Assembly (NCBI RefSeq): GCF_000016665.1 | Contig: NC_009523.1 | Span: forward strand, 2,480,001-2,544,000 | Length of the DNA: 64,000 nucleotides | Reading direction: 5' to 3' | DNA from: Roseiflexus sp. RS-1 | GTDB taxonomy: Bacteria > Chloroflexota > Chloroflexia > Chloroflexales > Roseiflexaceae | In this document: in pieces, positions 26,277-34,920 of the stretch | Numbering within the stretch: the stretch's first letter is position 1 | Layout: each line of letters starts with the position of its first letter | Program-made: the position numbers and the translations under genes | Notes under the pieces: model-generated | What the model was told of the DNA's origin: nothing | Seen by the model: the letters and a program-made list of their open reading frames with translations, nothing else | Databases searched by the model: none

Positions 26277-26807
26277 TTAGCCGCCAATTTCATACCGGAC
26301 AAAGCGGCGCACGACGATATTCTCACGAATTCTGGCTATCGCCGCCTGGATTTTTTCCTCGATCGTCTGCGACGAGTCTTTGATGAACACCTGCTTCAGC
26401 AGGACATGTTCCTGATAGAACTTATCGGGCGACAGACCGCTGGCGGCGATCTCGCTCTCGGGGACCTCTTCGGGGCGCAGGTAGCGTGGATTCATCGCCG
26501 CGACCTGCATGGCAATATCGCGCGCCAGCTGGATAAAGTCATCGGTGCGGGCAACGAAGTCGGTTTCGCAGTTCAGTTCGACCATTGCCGCGACGCGCGC
26601 GCCGTGGTGGATGTACACTTCGATGCGTCCTTCTTTCGCTTCACGACCGGCGACTTTATCGCTCACGCGCAACCCGCGCTTGCGCAGTTCTTCGATAGCC
26701 TTCTCGATGTCGCCGTTGGTTTGTTCGAGAATATCCTTGCACTCCTTAACGCCAGCGCCGGTGCGCTCGCGCAGTTCCTTCACCATTTGCGCAGTGATTT
26801 CAGCCAC
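26277..26807 (-). CDS. tsf: translation elongation factor Ts
   Basis: The nucleotide exchange factor for EF-Tu. It has 176 residues, a short form without the long core insertion. The signature KELRERTGAGVKECKDILEQ at about 10-29 and VELNCETDFVARTDDF near 75-90 are intact. The start codon is GTG at 26807, preceded by AAGGAGT at the right distance. An intrinsic terminator-like hairpin lies between rpsB and this gene. Confidence 0.95.
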   Translation of the reverse strand: MAEITAQMVKELRERTGAGVKECKDILEQTNGDIEKAIEELRKRGLRVSDKVAGREAKEGRIEVYIHHGARVAAMVELNCETDFVARTDDFIQLARDIAMQVAAMNPRYLRPEEVPESEIAASGLSPDKFYQEHVLLKQVFIKDSSQTIEEKIQAAIARIRENIVVRRFVRYEIGG

Positions 26808-26831
26808 GATGACTCCTTATCTCTCTGACAT

Positions 26832-26876
26832 AAAAACAGGGAAGAGCGAAGGCTGCACTGCTGCCTTCAGTCTTCC
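26832..26876 (-). terminator. terminator/attenuator between rpsB and tsf
   Basis: On the minus strand GGAAGA-CT-GAAGGC pairs with GCCTTC-GC-TCTTCC (two 6-bp arms with a 2-nt internal loop, 26840-26876). CTGTTTTTA follows. It is placed after rpsB, so it would reduce rather than abolish tsf-cdsA transcription, or end an rpsB-only transcript. Confidence 0.65.
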
Positions 26877-26897
26877 TTGCCCCTCTGTACCACCGCT

Positions 26898-27686
26898 TTA
26901 CTCGACCGCCTCAGCTTCCCTGGCGATCAACTGAGCCGTCATCTCCTGCTCATAGCCGGCGCCGTGCACGTCGGCCTGAAGCGACTCGCGTCGATTCTGA
27001 CCTTCGATGGCGGCGTCGGCGATTTTCGCGGCAATCAGACGAATGCTGCGGATCGCATCGTCGTTGCACGGAATGACATAATCAATCAGGTCGGGGTCGC
27101 AGTTGGTATCGACCATCGCCACGACTGGAATGCCGGTTTTGTTGGCTTCCTTGACAGCGAGGGCTTCCTTGTGCGGGTCGACGATGAAGAGCGCCCCTGG
27201 CAACCGGTCCATCGTCTTCATACCGCCGAAGACCTTGTTGAGTTTTTCGATCTCCGCGTCGAGCTTCAGCGCTTCGGCTTTGGTCAGTTTGTTGAACTCA
27301 CCCCGTGCGCGTTGATCCTCGAGATCGTTCAGGTAGCGCAACCGCTTGCGCATGGTGGCAAAGTTGGTCAGTGTGCCGCCGAGCCAGCGCTGGGTGACAT
27401 AGAACTGCCCCGCGCGCGTCGCCTCTTCAGCGATGGTTTCCTGCGCCTGCTTCTTGGTGCCGACGAACAGCACCTTCTGACCTGCCGCGACTGTTTCAAC
27501 GATGAACTGGTACGCTTCGGTGAGACCGGTGATCGTTTTCTGAAGATCGATGATGTGAATGCCGTTGCGCGCCGTGAAGATGTACGGCCGCATCTTTGGA
27601 TTCCAGCGCTTGGTCTGGTGTCCGAAGTGCGCTCCCGACTCAAGCAGTGCTCGCATCGAAACGAGACGCTGCGCTCCCTGGGTCAT
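26898..27686 (-). CDS. rpsB: 30S ribosomal protein S2
   Basis: 262 residues from ATG 27686 ([20 protein letters not shown]), selected because AAGGAG precedes it; upstream frame to 27746 is leader. It carries the S2 motifs [18 protein letters not shown] and [20 protein letters not shown]. It heads the conserved translation/cell-envelope cluster and is preceded by a promoter at 27843-27871 and a leader hairpin. Confidence 0.97.
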   Translation of the reverse strand: MTQGAQRLVSMRALLESGAHFGHQTKRWNPKMRPYIFTARNGIHIIDLQKTITGLTEAYQFIVETVAAGQKVLFVGTKKQAQETIAEEATRAGQFYVTQRWLGGTLTNFATMRKRLRYLNDLEDQRARGEFNKLTKAEALKLDAEIEKLNKVFGGMKTMDRLPGALFIVDPHKEALAVKEANKTGIPVVAMVDTNCDPDLIDYVIPCNDDAIRSIRLIAAKIADAAIEGQNRRESLQADVHGAGYEQEMTAQLIAREAEAVE

Positions 27687-27818
27687 GCCTGAGTGCTCCT
27701 TGTTTTTCAGATCGGCAGGTTGCACCTGCCTGACGAATGCCTCCACCGCTCCTGAACGCGCCGCACGACCGGTTTGACCGGCAGGAGAGGCGGGCGATAG
27801 AGCGATGTGTGGAATGAA

Positions 27819-27834
27819 GCGCGCTTCAGCGCGC
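27819..27834 (-). promoter_or_regulatory. leader hairpin upstream of rpsB
   Basis: On the minus strand GCGCGC-TGAA-GCGCGC forms a perfect tetraloop hairpin starting about nine bases after the -10 box, that is at or near the 5' end of the predicted rpsB transcript. It may be a 5' stabiliser or part of an S2-binding leader; no known S2 leader consensus was recognised. Confidence 0.45.
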
Positions 27835-27842
27835 CGTCTGGT

Positions 27843-27871
27843 AGTATAGCATACAAGCAGGGGGCGGGCAA
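27843..27871 (-). promoter_or_regulatory. promoter of the rpsB operon
   Basis: On the minus strand TTGCCC (27866-27871), 17 bases, TATACT (27843-27848). The leader before rpsB would be about 150 bases. Confidence 0.7.
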
Positions 27872-28037
27872 ATCCGCCCCGATTTTGCAGATTACGGGGC
27901 GGTATGGTACGATGGCGTCGAAACAGGTGCAGGGAAAGCGTTATCTGTCCGGCAGCCCTGAACGACGGGGGGCGGATGGGGGAAGGTGGCGCGCCGGAGT
28001 CTCTTTCGAGTCAAGAGCGCGCCTCGCGGTATGCGAT

Positions 28038-29336
28038 ATGCCCGATGTTTCACATGAAGCAGTGGCGCCCGGCGGCAAGCCGCGCATTCTGTTTGCGATC
28101 TCGGATACCGGCGGCGGTCACCGCTCGGGAGCGCAGGCAATCGCCGCTGCGATTGAACAGCAGGTCGGCGAAGCAGTCGAAACATATATCATTGATATCT
28201 TCGCTCACACCGGCGTGCCGGTGGTTCGGAACGCCCCGGTGGTCTACGATAAACTCTCGACGCGCTGGCTCCCGCTCTATGATGCCCTTTATCGCATGAC
28301 TGACGGTCGCCGGCGTATCGATGCATTGACCGGCGTTGTCTATCTGGCGGCGCATCGCAATATTTTGCGTGTGCTCGAAGCCGTGCGCCCGACGCTCGTG
28401 GTTTCGGTGCATCCGTTGCTTAACCGTCTGGTTGGCAATGCGCGCCGCACGTATCGCCTCTCGTTTCGCTTTATCACCGTTGTGACCGACCTGGTCAGCC
28501 TGCATGCATCATGGGCCGACCCGAGCGCGGAATTGTGCATTGTGCCGACCGATGAGGCGTTCGAGCGTATGCTGCGTCTGGGAATGCCGCCAGAGAAACT
28601 GATGCGCACCGGGTTCCCGGTGCATCCGAAGTTTGCGGCATACCATCGGACGCGCGATGAAGCGCAGACGATCCTGGGCCTCTCGCCAGAGTTGTTTACC
28701 GTTCTGGTGACGAGCGGCGGGGTTGGATCCGGCAATATGGAGCAACTGGTGCGCAATATCCATACTGCGTATCCACAGATCCAGTTGCTGGCAGTGACCG
28801 GCAGAAACAGTGCGTTGCGTGAACGGCTCGAGAAGAGTGGTTTCGGTCCGAATGTGCATATCTTCGGCTTCGTCACGAATATGGAAGAGTTGATGGCGGC
28901 GAGCGATATTGTGATCTCGAAGGCGGGTCCGGGCACGCTGATGGAAGCGCTGGTGATGCGCCGTCCGGTGATTGTGACGCAGGCGGTTGGGATGCAGGAA
29001 CGTGGCAATATCGATTTTGTGCTGAACCATGAACTGGGTCTGTTTTGCCCGACGATCGATCGGATTGTGCCGGTGCTGGCAGAGTTGATGGAACCGTCAA
29101 CGTATGCAGCGACGGCTGCGCGCCTGGTCGATGCCGTTCCGCGCGATGGCGCGATGCAGATTGCATCTATTCTGCTTGAACAGTTGCACCTTGAGCCGCC
29201 GGTCCGTCGGTATCGACGCTTCCGCCTCCCTTCTGTACGGATGCTGCGCCCGCGTGCGATTGTGCGGCGGCTGCGCCTGCCGCGGGTGAGAGGACTCGTG
29301 CGCTGGCGGAGACCGTTGCCAGGGAGACGAAGGTGA
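28038..29336 (+). CDS. MGDG synthase/UgtP-type glycosyltransferase
   Basis: A GT28-like glycosyltransferase that would transfer a sugar to diacylglycerol at the membrane. The N-terminal motif ILFAISDTGGGHRSGAQAIA is the MGDG-synthase signature. The C-terminal donor domain includes VTSGGVGSGNMEQLV and SKAGPGTLMEALVMRRPVIV. The tail is strongly basic (RRYRRFRLPSVRMLRPRAIV), suiting contact with anionic lipid. The start is uncertain: ATG 28038 is a conservative choice without a good ribosome site; ATG 27912 lies just after a -10-like TATGGT and would be leaderless. It is divergent from the rpsB operon. Confidence 0.85.
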   Translation: MPDVSHEAVAPGGKPRILFAISDTGGGHRSGAQAIAAAIEQQVGEAVETYIIDIFAHTGVPVVRNAPVVYDKLSTRWLPLYDALYRMTDGRRRIDALTGVVYLAAHRNILRVLEAVRPTLVVSVHPLLNRLVGNARRTYRLSFRFITVVTDLVSLHASWADPSAELCIVPTDEAFERMLRLGMPPEKLMRTGFPVHPKFAAYHRTRDEAQTILGLSPELFTVLVTSGGVGSGNMEQLVRNIHTAYPQIQLLAVTGRNSALRERLEKSGFGPNVHIFGFVTNMEELMAASDIVISKAGPGTLMEALVMRRPVIVTQAVGMQERGNIDFVLNHELGLFCPTIDRIVPVLAELMEPSTYAATAARLVDAVPRDGAMQIASILLEQLHLEPPVRRYRRFRLPSVRMLRPRAIVRRLRLPRVRGLVRWRRPLPGRRR

Positions 29337-29400
29337 ACGTTGAATGTTGAAGGAGGGACGGTTGAAGGTTGGGGGGTGAAGGTTGAAGGTGGGACGGTTA
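29332..29400. repeat. degenerate GTTGAAG heptamer array
   Basis: About eight imperfect units of GTTGAAG/GGTTGAA type directly after the glycosyltransferase stop. Confidence 0.6.
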
Positions 29401-29437
29401 CTCTAATAACTCCCTGCTAAACGTCTTTGGAAGCCGC

Positions 29438-29920
29438 ATGACCGAAGGTTCAAGCAGATCATCGGATCGACGCTGGTGGATTGCAGGATGGACAGTTGCC
29501 ACAGCGCTTTTGTGCATGTGGTGTGGGGTGTTTGCTGGCGTTGGCGGTTGGGTTGCCGGGCGCGACATTGGGCGGCGCGAAGCCCGTCTGGAACTGAGTG
29601 CGACTGCTGCGGTGCAGCCGGTGTTGCCCGATCTGGGTGTGCTGGTGACGCGCCTTGACCGGAGCGGTCCGGCGGCACGCGCAGGGGTTGCGCGCGGTGA
29701 TGTGATTGTCGCGATCGAGGGGGTCTACGTGCAGGATGCGCGCGACCTGCGCGAACAACTCTTGCGCTATCGCCCCGGTGATACCGTTCGGTTGACCCTT
29801 CTCCGCGATCGTGGAGAACAAACAGTTAATGTCGCGCTCAATGCGTTTCCCGGCAATCCGAGGATGCCGTACCTTGGCGTGTACTACACTGCCCGTGGCG
29901 AAGAACCGGCTGATCTGTGA
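29438..29920 (+). CDS. membrane-anchored PDZ-domain protein
   Basis: 160 residues. One N-terminal membrane segment (about 14-40, WIAGWTVATALLCMWCGVFA) is followed by a single PDZ domain at about 60-145: LGVLVTRLDRSGPAARAGVA, GDVIVAIEGV and an RDLREQL helix. This is the PDZ part of HtrA-like proteins without the protease, so it probably binds peptide C-termini outside the membrane. The stop overlaps the next start as TGATG. It opens a tight run of five genes on this strand. Confidence 0.82.
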   Translation: MTEGSSRSSDRRWWIAGWTVATALLCMWCGVFAGVGGWVAGRDIGRREARLELSATAAVQPVLPDLGVLVTRLDRSGPAARAGVARGDVIVAIEGVYVQDARDLREQLLRYRPGDTVRLTLLRDRGEQTVNVALNAFPGNPRMPYLGVYYTARGEEPADL

Positions 29921-30546
29921 TGCGCTTTTCTGACTCGTCAGACGTACCGGTGACCGACGTTGCTCCTGCGCCCCGATCACGGCGAGTTGTGCTGCTGCTG
30001 GCAGCGCTTGCCGGTCTCTGCTGGGCAGGCGCGCTGGCGATGCTGCTCTGGGGTGTGGTGGATCGGCAGCAGCCATACGATGCGCCCGAACGCATGGTAT
30101 ATTATATGGTAGTTGTGTCCGCCGCGCTCCTGACGTTTGTCCCGATCGAGCGTCAGTTTCACCTGACAGGTTTGAGTGTCGAGGGTCTGCTGGGCACAGG
30201 TTTATTGCTCTATACGCTGGCATTTGTGCCCCCGCCTGTCGAATGGTTGCTCTCGCCGCCGGATGCACCAGTCTATGCTGTGATGGCGCTGGCTGTGTTC
30301 TGGTTCTTTTCGTCGATTGCAATGCCGCTGCTGTATGCGTCAGGGCAACGTATCTTCCACCAGCGCGCGCGGCGCTATGATCGGCGGCGTGCACGTCGTC
30401 AGGCGTATGAGATCGGGTTGCTGGCGGCATTGACGGTGATACTCGCGGGTCTGCGGGCGCTTACTCCGGTTGCGGTTGCGCTGATCGCGCTGATTATCGG
30501 TGTTGCTGAATTGTTGTTTCTGTCGTTTGTCGAGCCTGAGCCATGA
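29920..30546 (+). CDS. multispanning membrane protein of unknown function
   Basis: 208 residues from ATG 29920, which shares a base with the stop of the PDZ gene (GTG 29917 is an alternative). It has about six hydrophobic segments and a basic cytoplasmic loop (QRARRYDRRRARRQAYE) near residue 150. No family is recognised. It overlaps the prephenate dehydrogenase start by four bases (ATGA), so it is translationally coupled at both ends. Confidence 0.75.
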   Translation: MRFSDSSDVPVTDVAPAPRSRRVVLLLAALAGLCWAGALAMLLWGVVDRQQPYDAPERMVYYMVVVSAALLTFVPIERQFHLTGLSVEGLLGTGLLLYTLAFVPPPVEWLLSPPDAPVYAVMALAVFWFFSSIAMPLLYASGQRIFHQRARRYDRRRARRQAYEIGLLAALTVILAGLRALTPVAVALIALIIGVAELLFLSFVEPEP

Positions 30547-31529
30547 TCCAGATTACTATCATCGGTGTTGGTTTGATCGGCGCATCACTCGGTATGGCGC
30601 TGCGTTCCGCTCCTGAGCGCGAGTCTCCGCTGGGCGCCATAACGGTCACCGGTTTCGATCTCGATCCGCGTACACTGGCGGAGGCGCGTGGACGTCTGGC
30701 TATTGATCGCGAGGCGCGTACGCTGGCAGACGCAGTGCGTGACGCGCATCTGGTGATTGTCGCAACGCCGGTGCAGACGATCCGTCAGGTGTTTGCCGAT
30801 CTTGCGCCGCTGCTCCCCCCCGGAGCAACGGTCACCGATGTGGCGAGCACCAAGGCGCAGGTTCTCGCCTGGGCGCGTGAACTGTTGCCCGCAACCGTTG
30901 ATTTCATCGGCGGGCATCCGATGGCAGGAAGCGAAAAGTCCGGTCCTGCCGCTGCTTCGCCCGATCTCTTCCGCAATGCTATCTACTGTCTCGCACCGCA
31001 GGAAAACGCCCGCGAAACGGCAGTGCGCCTGGTTGAGGCGATGGTGGATCAGATCGGCGCCAAACTCTACTATATCGATCCGGTCGAACACGACGCTTAT
31101 GTGGCCGGTGTTTCGCATCTGCCCTTCATGCTTTCGACGGCGCTGGTGGATGTGGTGAGTCGCAGTCCCGGATGGCGTGAGATGGCGCCACTGGCGGCGA
31201 CCGGTTTTCGTGATGTGACCCGTCTGGCATCGGGCAGCGCCGAGATGCATCGTGATATTTGCCTGACCAATCGAGAAGCGCTGGCGCGCTGGCTCGATGA
31301 GATGGCGCGTCGCCTGACGGAACTGCGCGATCAGGTTGCCGCAGGTGATGGCGAAGGGTTGCTGGAGTGGTTTCGCCACGCGCAGGACGTGCGTGATCAG
31401 TGGCTGGCGGAGCGCCCTAACATGCGCCCCGGTGAGCAGGAATTCAATGCGATGATCGATATGGCATACGACCGACCGGGTCTCTTCGGGCGCTGGGGAC
31501 CGGGATCGCGTCAACGCAAGCAGTCATAG
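30543..31529 (+). CDS. tyrA: prephenate dehydrogenase
   Basis: Converts prephenate to 4-hydroxyphenylpyruvate with NAD(P) in tyrosine synthesis. 328 residues: the Rossmann motif ITIIGVGLIGASLGMAL at 4-20, VTDVASTKAQV near 99-109, the catalytic His region FIGGHPMAGSEKSGP near 121-135, and HLPFMLSTAL in the dimerisation domain. There is no ACT regulatory domain, so feedback control may be absent or direct. It starts within the stop of the preceding gene. Confidence 0.93.
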   Translation: MIQITIIGVGLIGASLGMALRSAPERESPLGAITVTGFDLDPRTLAEARGRLAIDREARTLADAVRDAHLVIVATPVQTIRQVFADLAPLLPPGATVTDVASTKAQVLAWARELLPATVDFIGGHPMAGSEKSGPAAASPDLFRNAIYCLAPQENARETAVRLVEAMVDQIGAKLYYIDPVEHDAYVAGVSHLPFMLSTALVDVVSRSPGWREMAPLAATGFRDVTRLASGSAEMHRDICLTNREALARWLDEMARRLTELRDQVAAGDGEGLLEWFRHAQDVRDQWLAERPNMRPGEQEFNAMIDMAYDRPGLFGRWGPGSRQRKQS

Positions 31530-31541
31530 CAGGATAGCTGT

Positions 31542-31946
31542 ATGGATCGCCCAATCCGCGTGCTGATCGCAAAACCAGGTCTCGATGGTCACGACCGTGG
31601 GGCGAAGGTGATCGCCCGTGCTTTGCGCGATGCCGGTATGGAGGTAATCTACACCGGCATTCAACAAACGCCGCAGATGATCGTCGAAGCGGCGCTTCAG
31701 GAAGATGTCGATGTGATCGGTCTCTCGATCCTCTCCGGTGCGCATATGACGCTCCTGCCACGGGTGATGGAGTTGCTGCGCGAACACGATATGCACGACG
31801 TGCTGGTGGTGGCTGGCGGCATTATCTCCGACGAGGATGCGCAGGTGCTGAAAGATCAGCACGGTATCGCCGAGGTGTACGGACCCGGCGCCTCGACGCA
31901 CGAGATCGTGCGCTTCATTCAGGAACGGTGCAGAACGAGGACCTGA
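31542..31946 (+). CDS. methylmalonyl-CoA mutase B12-binding subunit
   Basis: 134 residues corresponding to the C-terminal cobalamin domain of methylmalonyl-CoA mutase as a separate small subunit. The lower-ligand motif D-x-H-x-x-G is DGHDRG at 15-20 with His17. [11 protein letters not shown] and [12 protein letters not shown] form the rest of the nucleotide-loop pocket. The catalytic large subunit is not in this window. It is followed after four bases by the chaperone meaB. Expected role: propionyl-CoA/succinyl-CoA interconversion, a step of the 3-hydroxypropionate cycle in relatives. Confidence 0.92.
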   Translation: MDRPIRVLIAKPGLDGHDRGAKVIARALRDAGMEVIYTGIQQTPQMIVEAALQEDVDVIGLSILSGAHMTLLPRVMELLREHDMHDVLVVAGGIISDEDAQVLKDQHGIAEVYGPGASTHEIVRFIQERCRTRT

Positions 31947-31950
31947 TCGC

Positions 31951-32889
31951 GTGGATCTGGCACAGGCTCTGCTCAACGGGAACCGACGGGCGCTTGCGCA
32001 GGCGTTGACCCTCGTCGAGACGGGAGGACCACAGGCGCGGGCGCTGCTCGGCGCGCTCTTCGCCCATACCGGTCGTGCGCATATCATTGGCGTGACCGGC
32101 GCCCCCGGCGCCGGCAAATCGACGCTGGTCGCCGCGCTTGCTGCGCACTGGCGGCGCGCCGGTCGCACGGTTGGCATCATTGCGGTCGATCCGACGTCGC
32201 CCTTCACCCGTGGCGCTATTTTGGGGGACCGGATCCGCATGCAGGCGCTCAGCGGCGATCCAGGGACGTTCATCCGCAGTATGGCGAGTCGCGGACGTCT
32301 GGGCGGTATTGCGCGCGCCACCGGTGATGCGGTAGCGCTTCTCGATGCTGCTGGCTTCGACGTCATCCTGGTGGAGACGGTTGGCGCCGGGCAGGGTGAG
32401 GTGGAGATCGCCGCTGCCGCCCATACGACGATTGTCATCGAAACCCCCGGCGCTGGCGATGATGTTCAGGCGATCAAGGCTGGCATTCTCGAAATCGCCG
32501 ATCTGCTGGTGGTCAACAAAGCCGATCGCGAGGGCGCCGATCAGACGGTTCGCCATTTGCGCACAATGCTCAGTTTGAGCGATCTTCCCGTCGATGGATG
32601 GACGCCGCCGGTGTTGACTGCGGTGGCGACCCGCGGTGAAGGCATCGAGTCGATTATTGCGGCGGCAGAACAGCATCTCGTCTATCTCCGCGAAAGCGGG
32701 CGGTTCGTCGGGCGCGAGCAGGAACGCGCCGAACGTGAGTTGCGCCTGATCCTGCAAGAGACAGTGCTCGAACGGGCGCGGGCGCGTGTTCCGGTCTCCG
32801 ATTGGGAGACGCTGGTCGCACAGATCGCGTCTCGCATGATCGATCCGTATGCTGCAGCCGATCAACTGCTCGATAGAATGATGGCGTAA
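31951..32889 (+). CDS. meaB: MeaB/ArgK-type GTPase chaperone of methylmalonyl-CoA mutase
   Basis: A G3E GTPase that loads and protects adenosylcobalamin in the mutase. 312 residues from a GTG start at 31951. Walker A is GAPGAGKST at 50-58, the switch region is VDPTSPFTRGAILGDRIRM, and the specificity motif is NKAD in LLVVNKADREGAD. Directly coupled to the B12 subunit gene, which fixes its partner. Confidence 0.94.
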   Translation: MDLAQALLNGNRRALAQALTLVETGGPQARALLGALFAHTGRAHIIGVTGAPGAGKSTLVAALAAHWRRAGRTVGIIAVDPTSPFTRGAILGDRIRMQALSGDPGTFIRSMASRGRLGGIARATGDAVALLDAAGFDVILVETVGAGQGEVEIAAAAHTTIVIETPGAGDDVQAIKAGILEIADLLVVNKADREGADQTVRHLRTMLSLSDLPVDGWTPPVLTAVATRGEGIESIIAAAEQHLVYLRESGRFVGREQERAERELRLILQETVLERARARVPVSDWETLVAQIASRMIDPYAAADQLLDRMMA

Positions 32890-33001
32890 TGTTCGCCAAA
32901 ACAGTACTCCTGGGGAATACCATTCGCGTCGCAGATGTGATAGAACAACCACAGGTCTATTCGAGGAGCCGTCGCACACTGCTGCTTCAGGAAGAAGTCT
33001 C

Positions 33002-33520
33002 ATGGAACATCACGCTGCCTTCGACTACATCCGTGATCTTCTGACCCTGCCGGAGGTTGTCGAAACCCGTCACCATATGCACCACAGCATCCCCAAACAC
33101 GACCACCTGACTCGATCAGTGCGCATGTCGTACCACCTGAGCCGTCTGCTGCGCGCCGATGTCCGCACCTGTGTGCGCGCTGCGCTGCTCCACGATATCA
33201 ATTCACGCGCTGGCACTCTGACGACGCATGGGCGTGTAGCGGCGCGCTGGGCGGCGGAGAAAGGCGAAGATGCGGCTGTGTGTGCAGCCATCGAGAGTCA
33301 TATGTATCCGCTCGGTCCGGCGCCGACGTCGCGTGAGGCGTGGGTGTTGGTGCTGGCGGATAAAGCGGCATCACTGGGGGATATCAAGCAGTTTCTGGTC
33401 GGCTTGATCGATGGCAGCAGCCTGATGAATCGCCGTCGCCTGCGCGAAACCGACCCCTATTATCGCCAGCGTACACGGCGCCGCCTGTTCCGGCGCTGGC
33501 GCGCGCAGCGTCTGCTGTAG
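33002..33520 (+). CDS. HD-domain phosphohydrolase
   Basis: 172 residues. Metal ligands expected of an HD domain are His35 (HDHLTRSVRMSY), His64-Asp65 (LLHDIN) and Asp120 (VLADKAAS). AGGAAGAAG precedes the ATG. The basic C-terminus (RTRRRLFRRWRAQR) might bind nucleic acid or membrane. The substrate is unknown. It is 112 bases after meaB on the same strand and convergent with the aminotransferase. Confidence 0.82.
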   Translation: MEHHAAFDYIRDLLTLPEVVETRHHMHHSIPKHDHLTRSVRMSYHLSRLLRADVRTCVRAALLHDINSRAGTLTTHGRVAARWAAEKGEDAAVCAAIESHMYPLGPAPTSREAWVLVLADKAASLGDIKQFLVGLIDGSSLMNRRRLRETDPYYRQRTRRRLFRRWRAQRLL

Positions 33521-33556
33521 CAACAGGGCGGTTCTGCGCCTCGGTCACGAAGTCCA

Positions 33557-34708
33557 TCACCTGATCGCTGCAAGCGCTTCTCCCAATCGTCGCGCTGCTT
33601 CGGTCAGTTGGTGCGGCGGATACAGGCTGAATGAGAGACGCAGTGTGTTGGATCGCGCTGCATCGAGATAGAAGCGTGATCCGGGAAGATAGGAGACGCC
33701 TGTCTGTTCAGCGCGTGGCAGCAGGGTTGCCGCATCGACCCCTTCCGGCAATTCCACCCACTGAAAGAATCCGCCGCCCGGCACGGTGAATCGGCATCCG
33801 GGTGGCAGATACATACGCAGGCTCTGCGCCAGTGCATCGCGTCGCTCCCGATACATCGCACGCAACTGTGTTACTGTCGCCTCAAAATCACCCGTAGCGC
33901 ACACTTCGGCGACGGTGAGCGCTGTGAATGGATTGACTCCTCCGCCACTGTCCAGTAAGCCGCTGCCGATTAACCGTCTGGTCAACGATGCATCGGCGGT
34001 CAGGTAACCAAGGCGGAGTCCTGGCGCCAGCGATTTCGAGAACGATGCGATCCGCACCACTGCACCCGGTGGTGCGATGCTCCACACCGACGGCGGCGCA
34101 GGCGCATCGTAACTCAGTTCGCGGTACACATCGTCCTCGACCAGAACGAACCCATGCTCGGCGGCAATCATTGCCAGCGCCCTACGGCGTTCCAGGCTCA
34201 GGCAAACGCCGGTTGGGTTGTGATAGGTGGGAACGAAATAGAGCATACGCGCCTGTCTGCCGCGCTTCGCCAGTTGCCTCAGGATGATCGTCAGCGCTTC
34301 CACATCGATACCGTCGGCATCGGATGGAACGGCGACCAGGTGTAATGGATGGTCGCGCAGAATGCGCACCGCCAGGTGGTACGTCGGCGATTCGACCAGC
34401 ACCGTATCGCCGGGTGCAGCGATGAGCGTACAGAGGAGATCGAGCGCCTGCGATGCGCCCGATGTAATCAGCACCTCTGTGGGGTCGGGATGGCGTGCAT
34501 CGATGTGCGCCAGGCGCGCGCAGATCCATTCAATCAGCGGTCCAGGTCCACGCTCTGCGCCATACGCCAGCGCATCGGCGCCGTAGCGCGTCAGCGTCGC
34601 ATCCGTCGCGCGCCGGAGCGCTGCCACCGGTAATGCCGCGGGGTCGGGGTGCCCCCAACCAAGATCGAGAATGCCGGGTCGATGAACGAGTTGAACGATA
34701 GGAAGCAT
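33557..34708 (-). CDS. PLP-dependent class I/II aminotransferase
   Basis: 383 residues, fold-type I aminotransferase resembling LysN/MocR-type 2-aminoadipate transaminases. The PLP lysine is K225 in ASFSKSLAPGLRLGY. N164 in HNPTGVCL and the Asp-Asp/Tyr group in VEDDVYREL (191-198) are the cofactor contacts. There is no N-terminal GntR-type helix-turn-helix domain, so it is an enzyme rather than a MocR regulator. The substrate is not decidable from sequence. It stands alone between the HD gene and the sensor kinase. Confidence 0.85.
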   Translation of the reverse strand: MLPIVQLVHRPGILDLGWGHPDPAALPVAALRRATDATLTRYGADALAYGAERGPGPLIEWICARLAHIDARHPDPTEVLITSGASQALDLLCTLIAAPGDTVLVESPTYHLAVRILRDHPLHLVAVPSDADGIDVEALTIILRQLAKRGRQARMLYFVPTYHNPTGVCLSLERRRALAMIAAEHGFVLVEDDVYRELSYDAPAPPSVWSIAPPGAVVRIASFSKSLAPGLRLGYLTADASLTRRLIGSGLLDSGGGVNPFTALTVAEVCATGDFEATVTQLRAMYRERRDALAQSLRMYLPPGCRFTVPGGGFFQWVELPEGVDAATLLPRAEQTGVSYLPGSRFYLDAARSNTLRLSFSLYPPHQLTEAARRLGEALAAIR

Positions 34709-34808
34709 ACGTGTCTCTTATCCGAACGTATTGCGCTGCCCCGAAGGGCTTCCAGGAGGTGCGACCTTCCCGCCCGCCAGAACTCCGGGACGGAGAGATA
34801 TGGCGGGA

Positions 34809-34875
34809 AGTGTTCACATTTCTCCTGGGAGCGAGGGCCTCTTGCCCTCGGAGACGCGACGCCCTCGCTCCCAGG
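34809..34875 (+). repeat. dispersed repeat with 15-bp stem
   Basis: CCTGGGAGCGAGGGC (34824-34838) pairs with GCCCTCGCTCCCAGG (34861-34875). The left part with GTGTTCACATTTCT also occurs inverted at 22565-22604. It lies in the aminotransferase-sensor kinase gap and carries no T-run, so it is a repeat rather than a terminator. Confidence 0.65.
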
Positions 34876-34920
34876 CGCGTGTGTTACCCCAGGTGTGAAC
34901 AGATACGATATGGCGCACCA

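Noticed and set aside
25050-26828. 592-codon open frame opposite frr-pyrH-tsf
   Set aside because: It spans three well-identified genes and the gaps between them on the other strand.
32888-33001. Short open frame between meaB and the HD gene
   Set aside because: About 40 codons, out of frame with the HD gene, no ribosome site and no likeness to known proteins.
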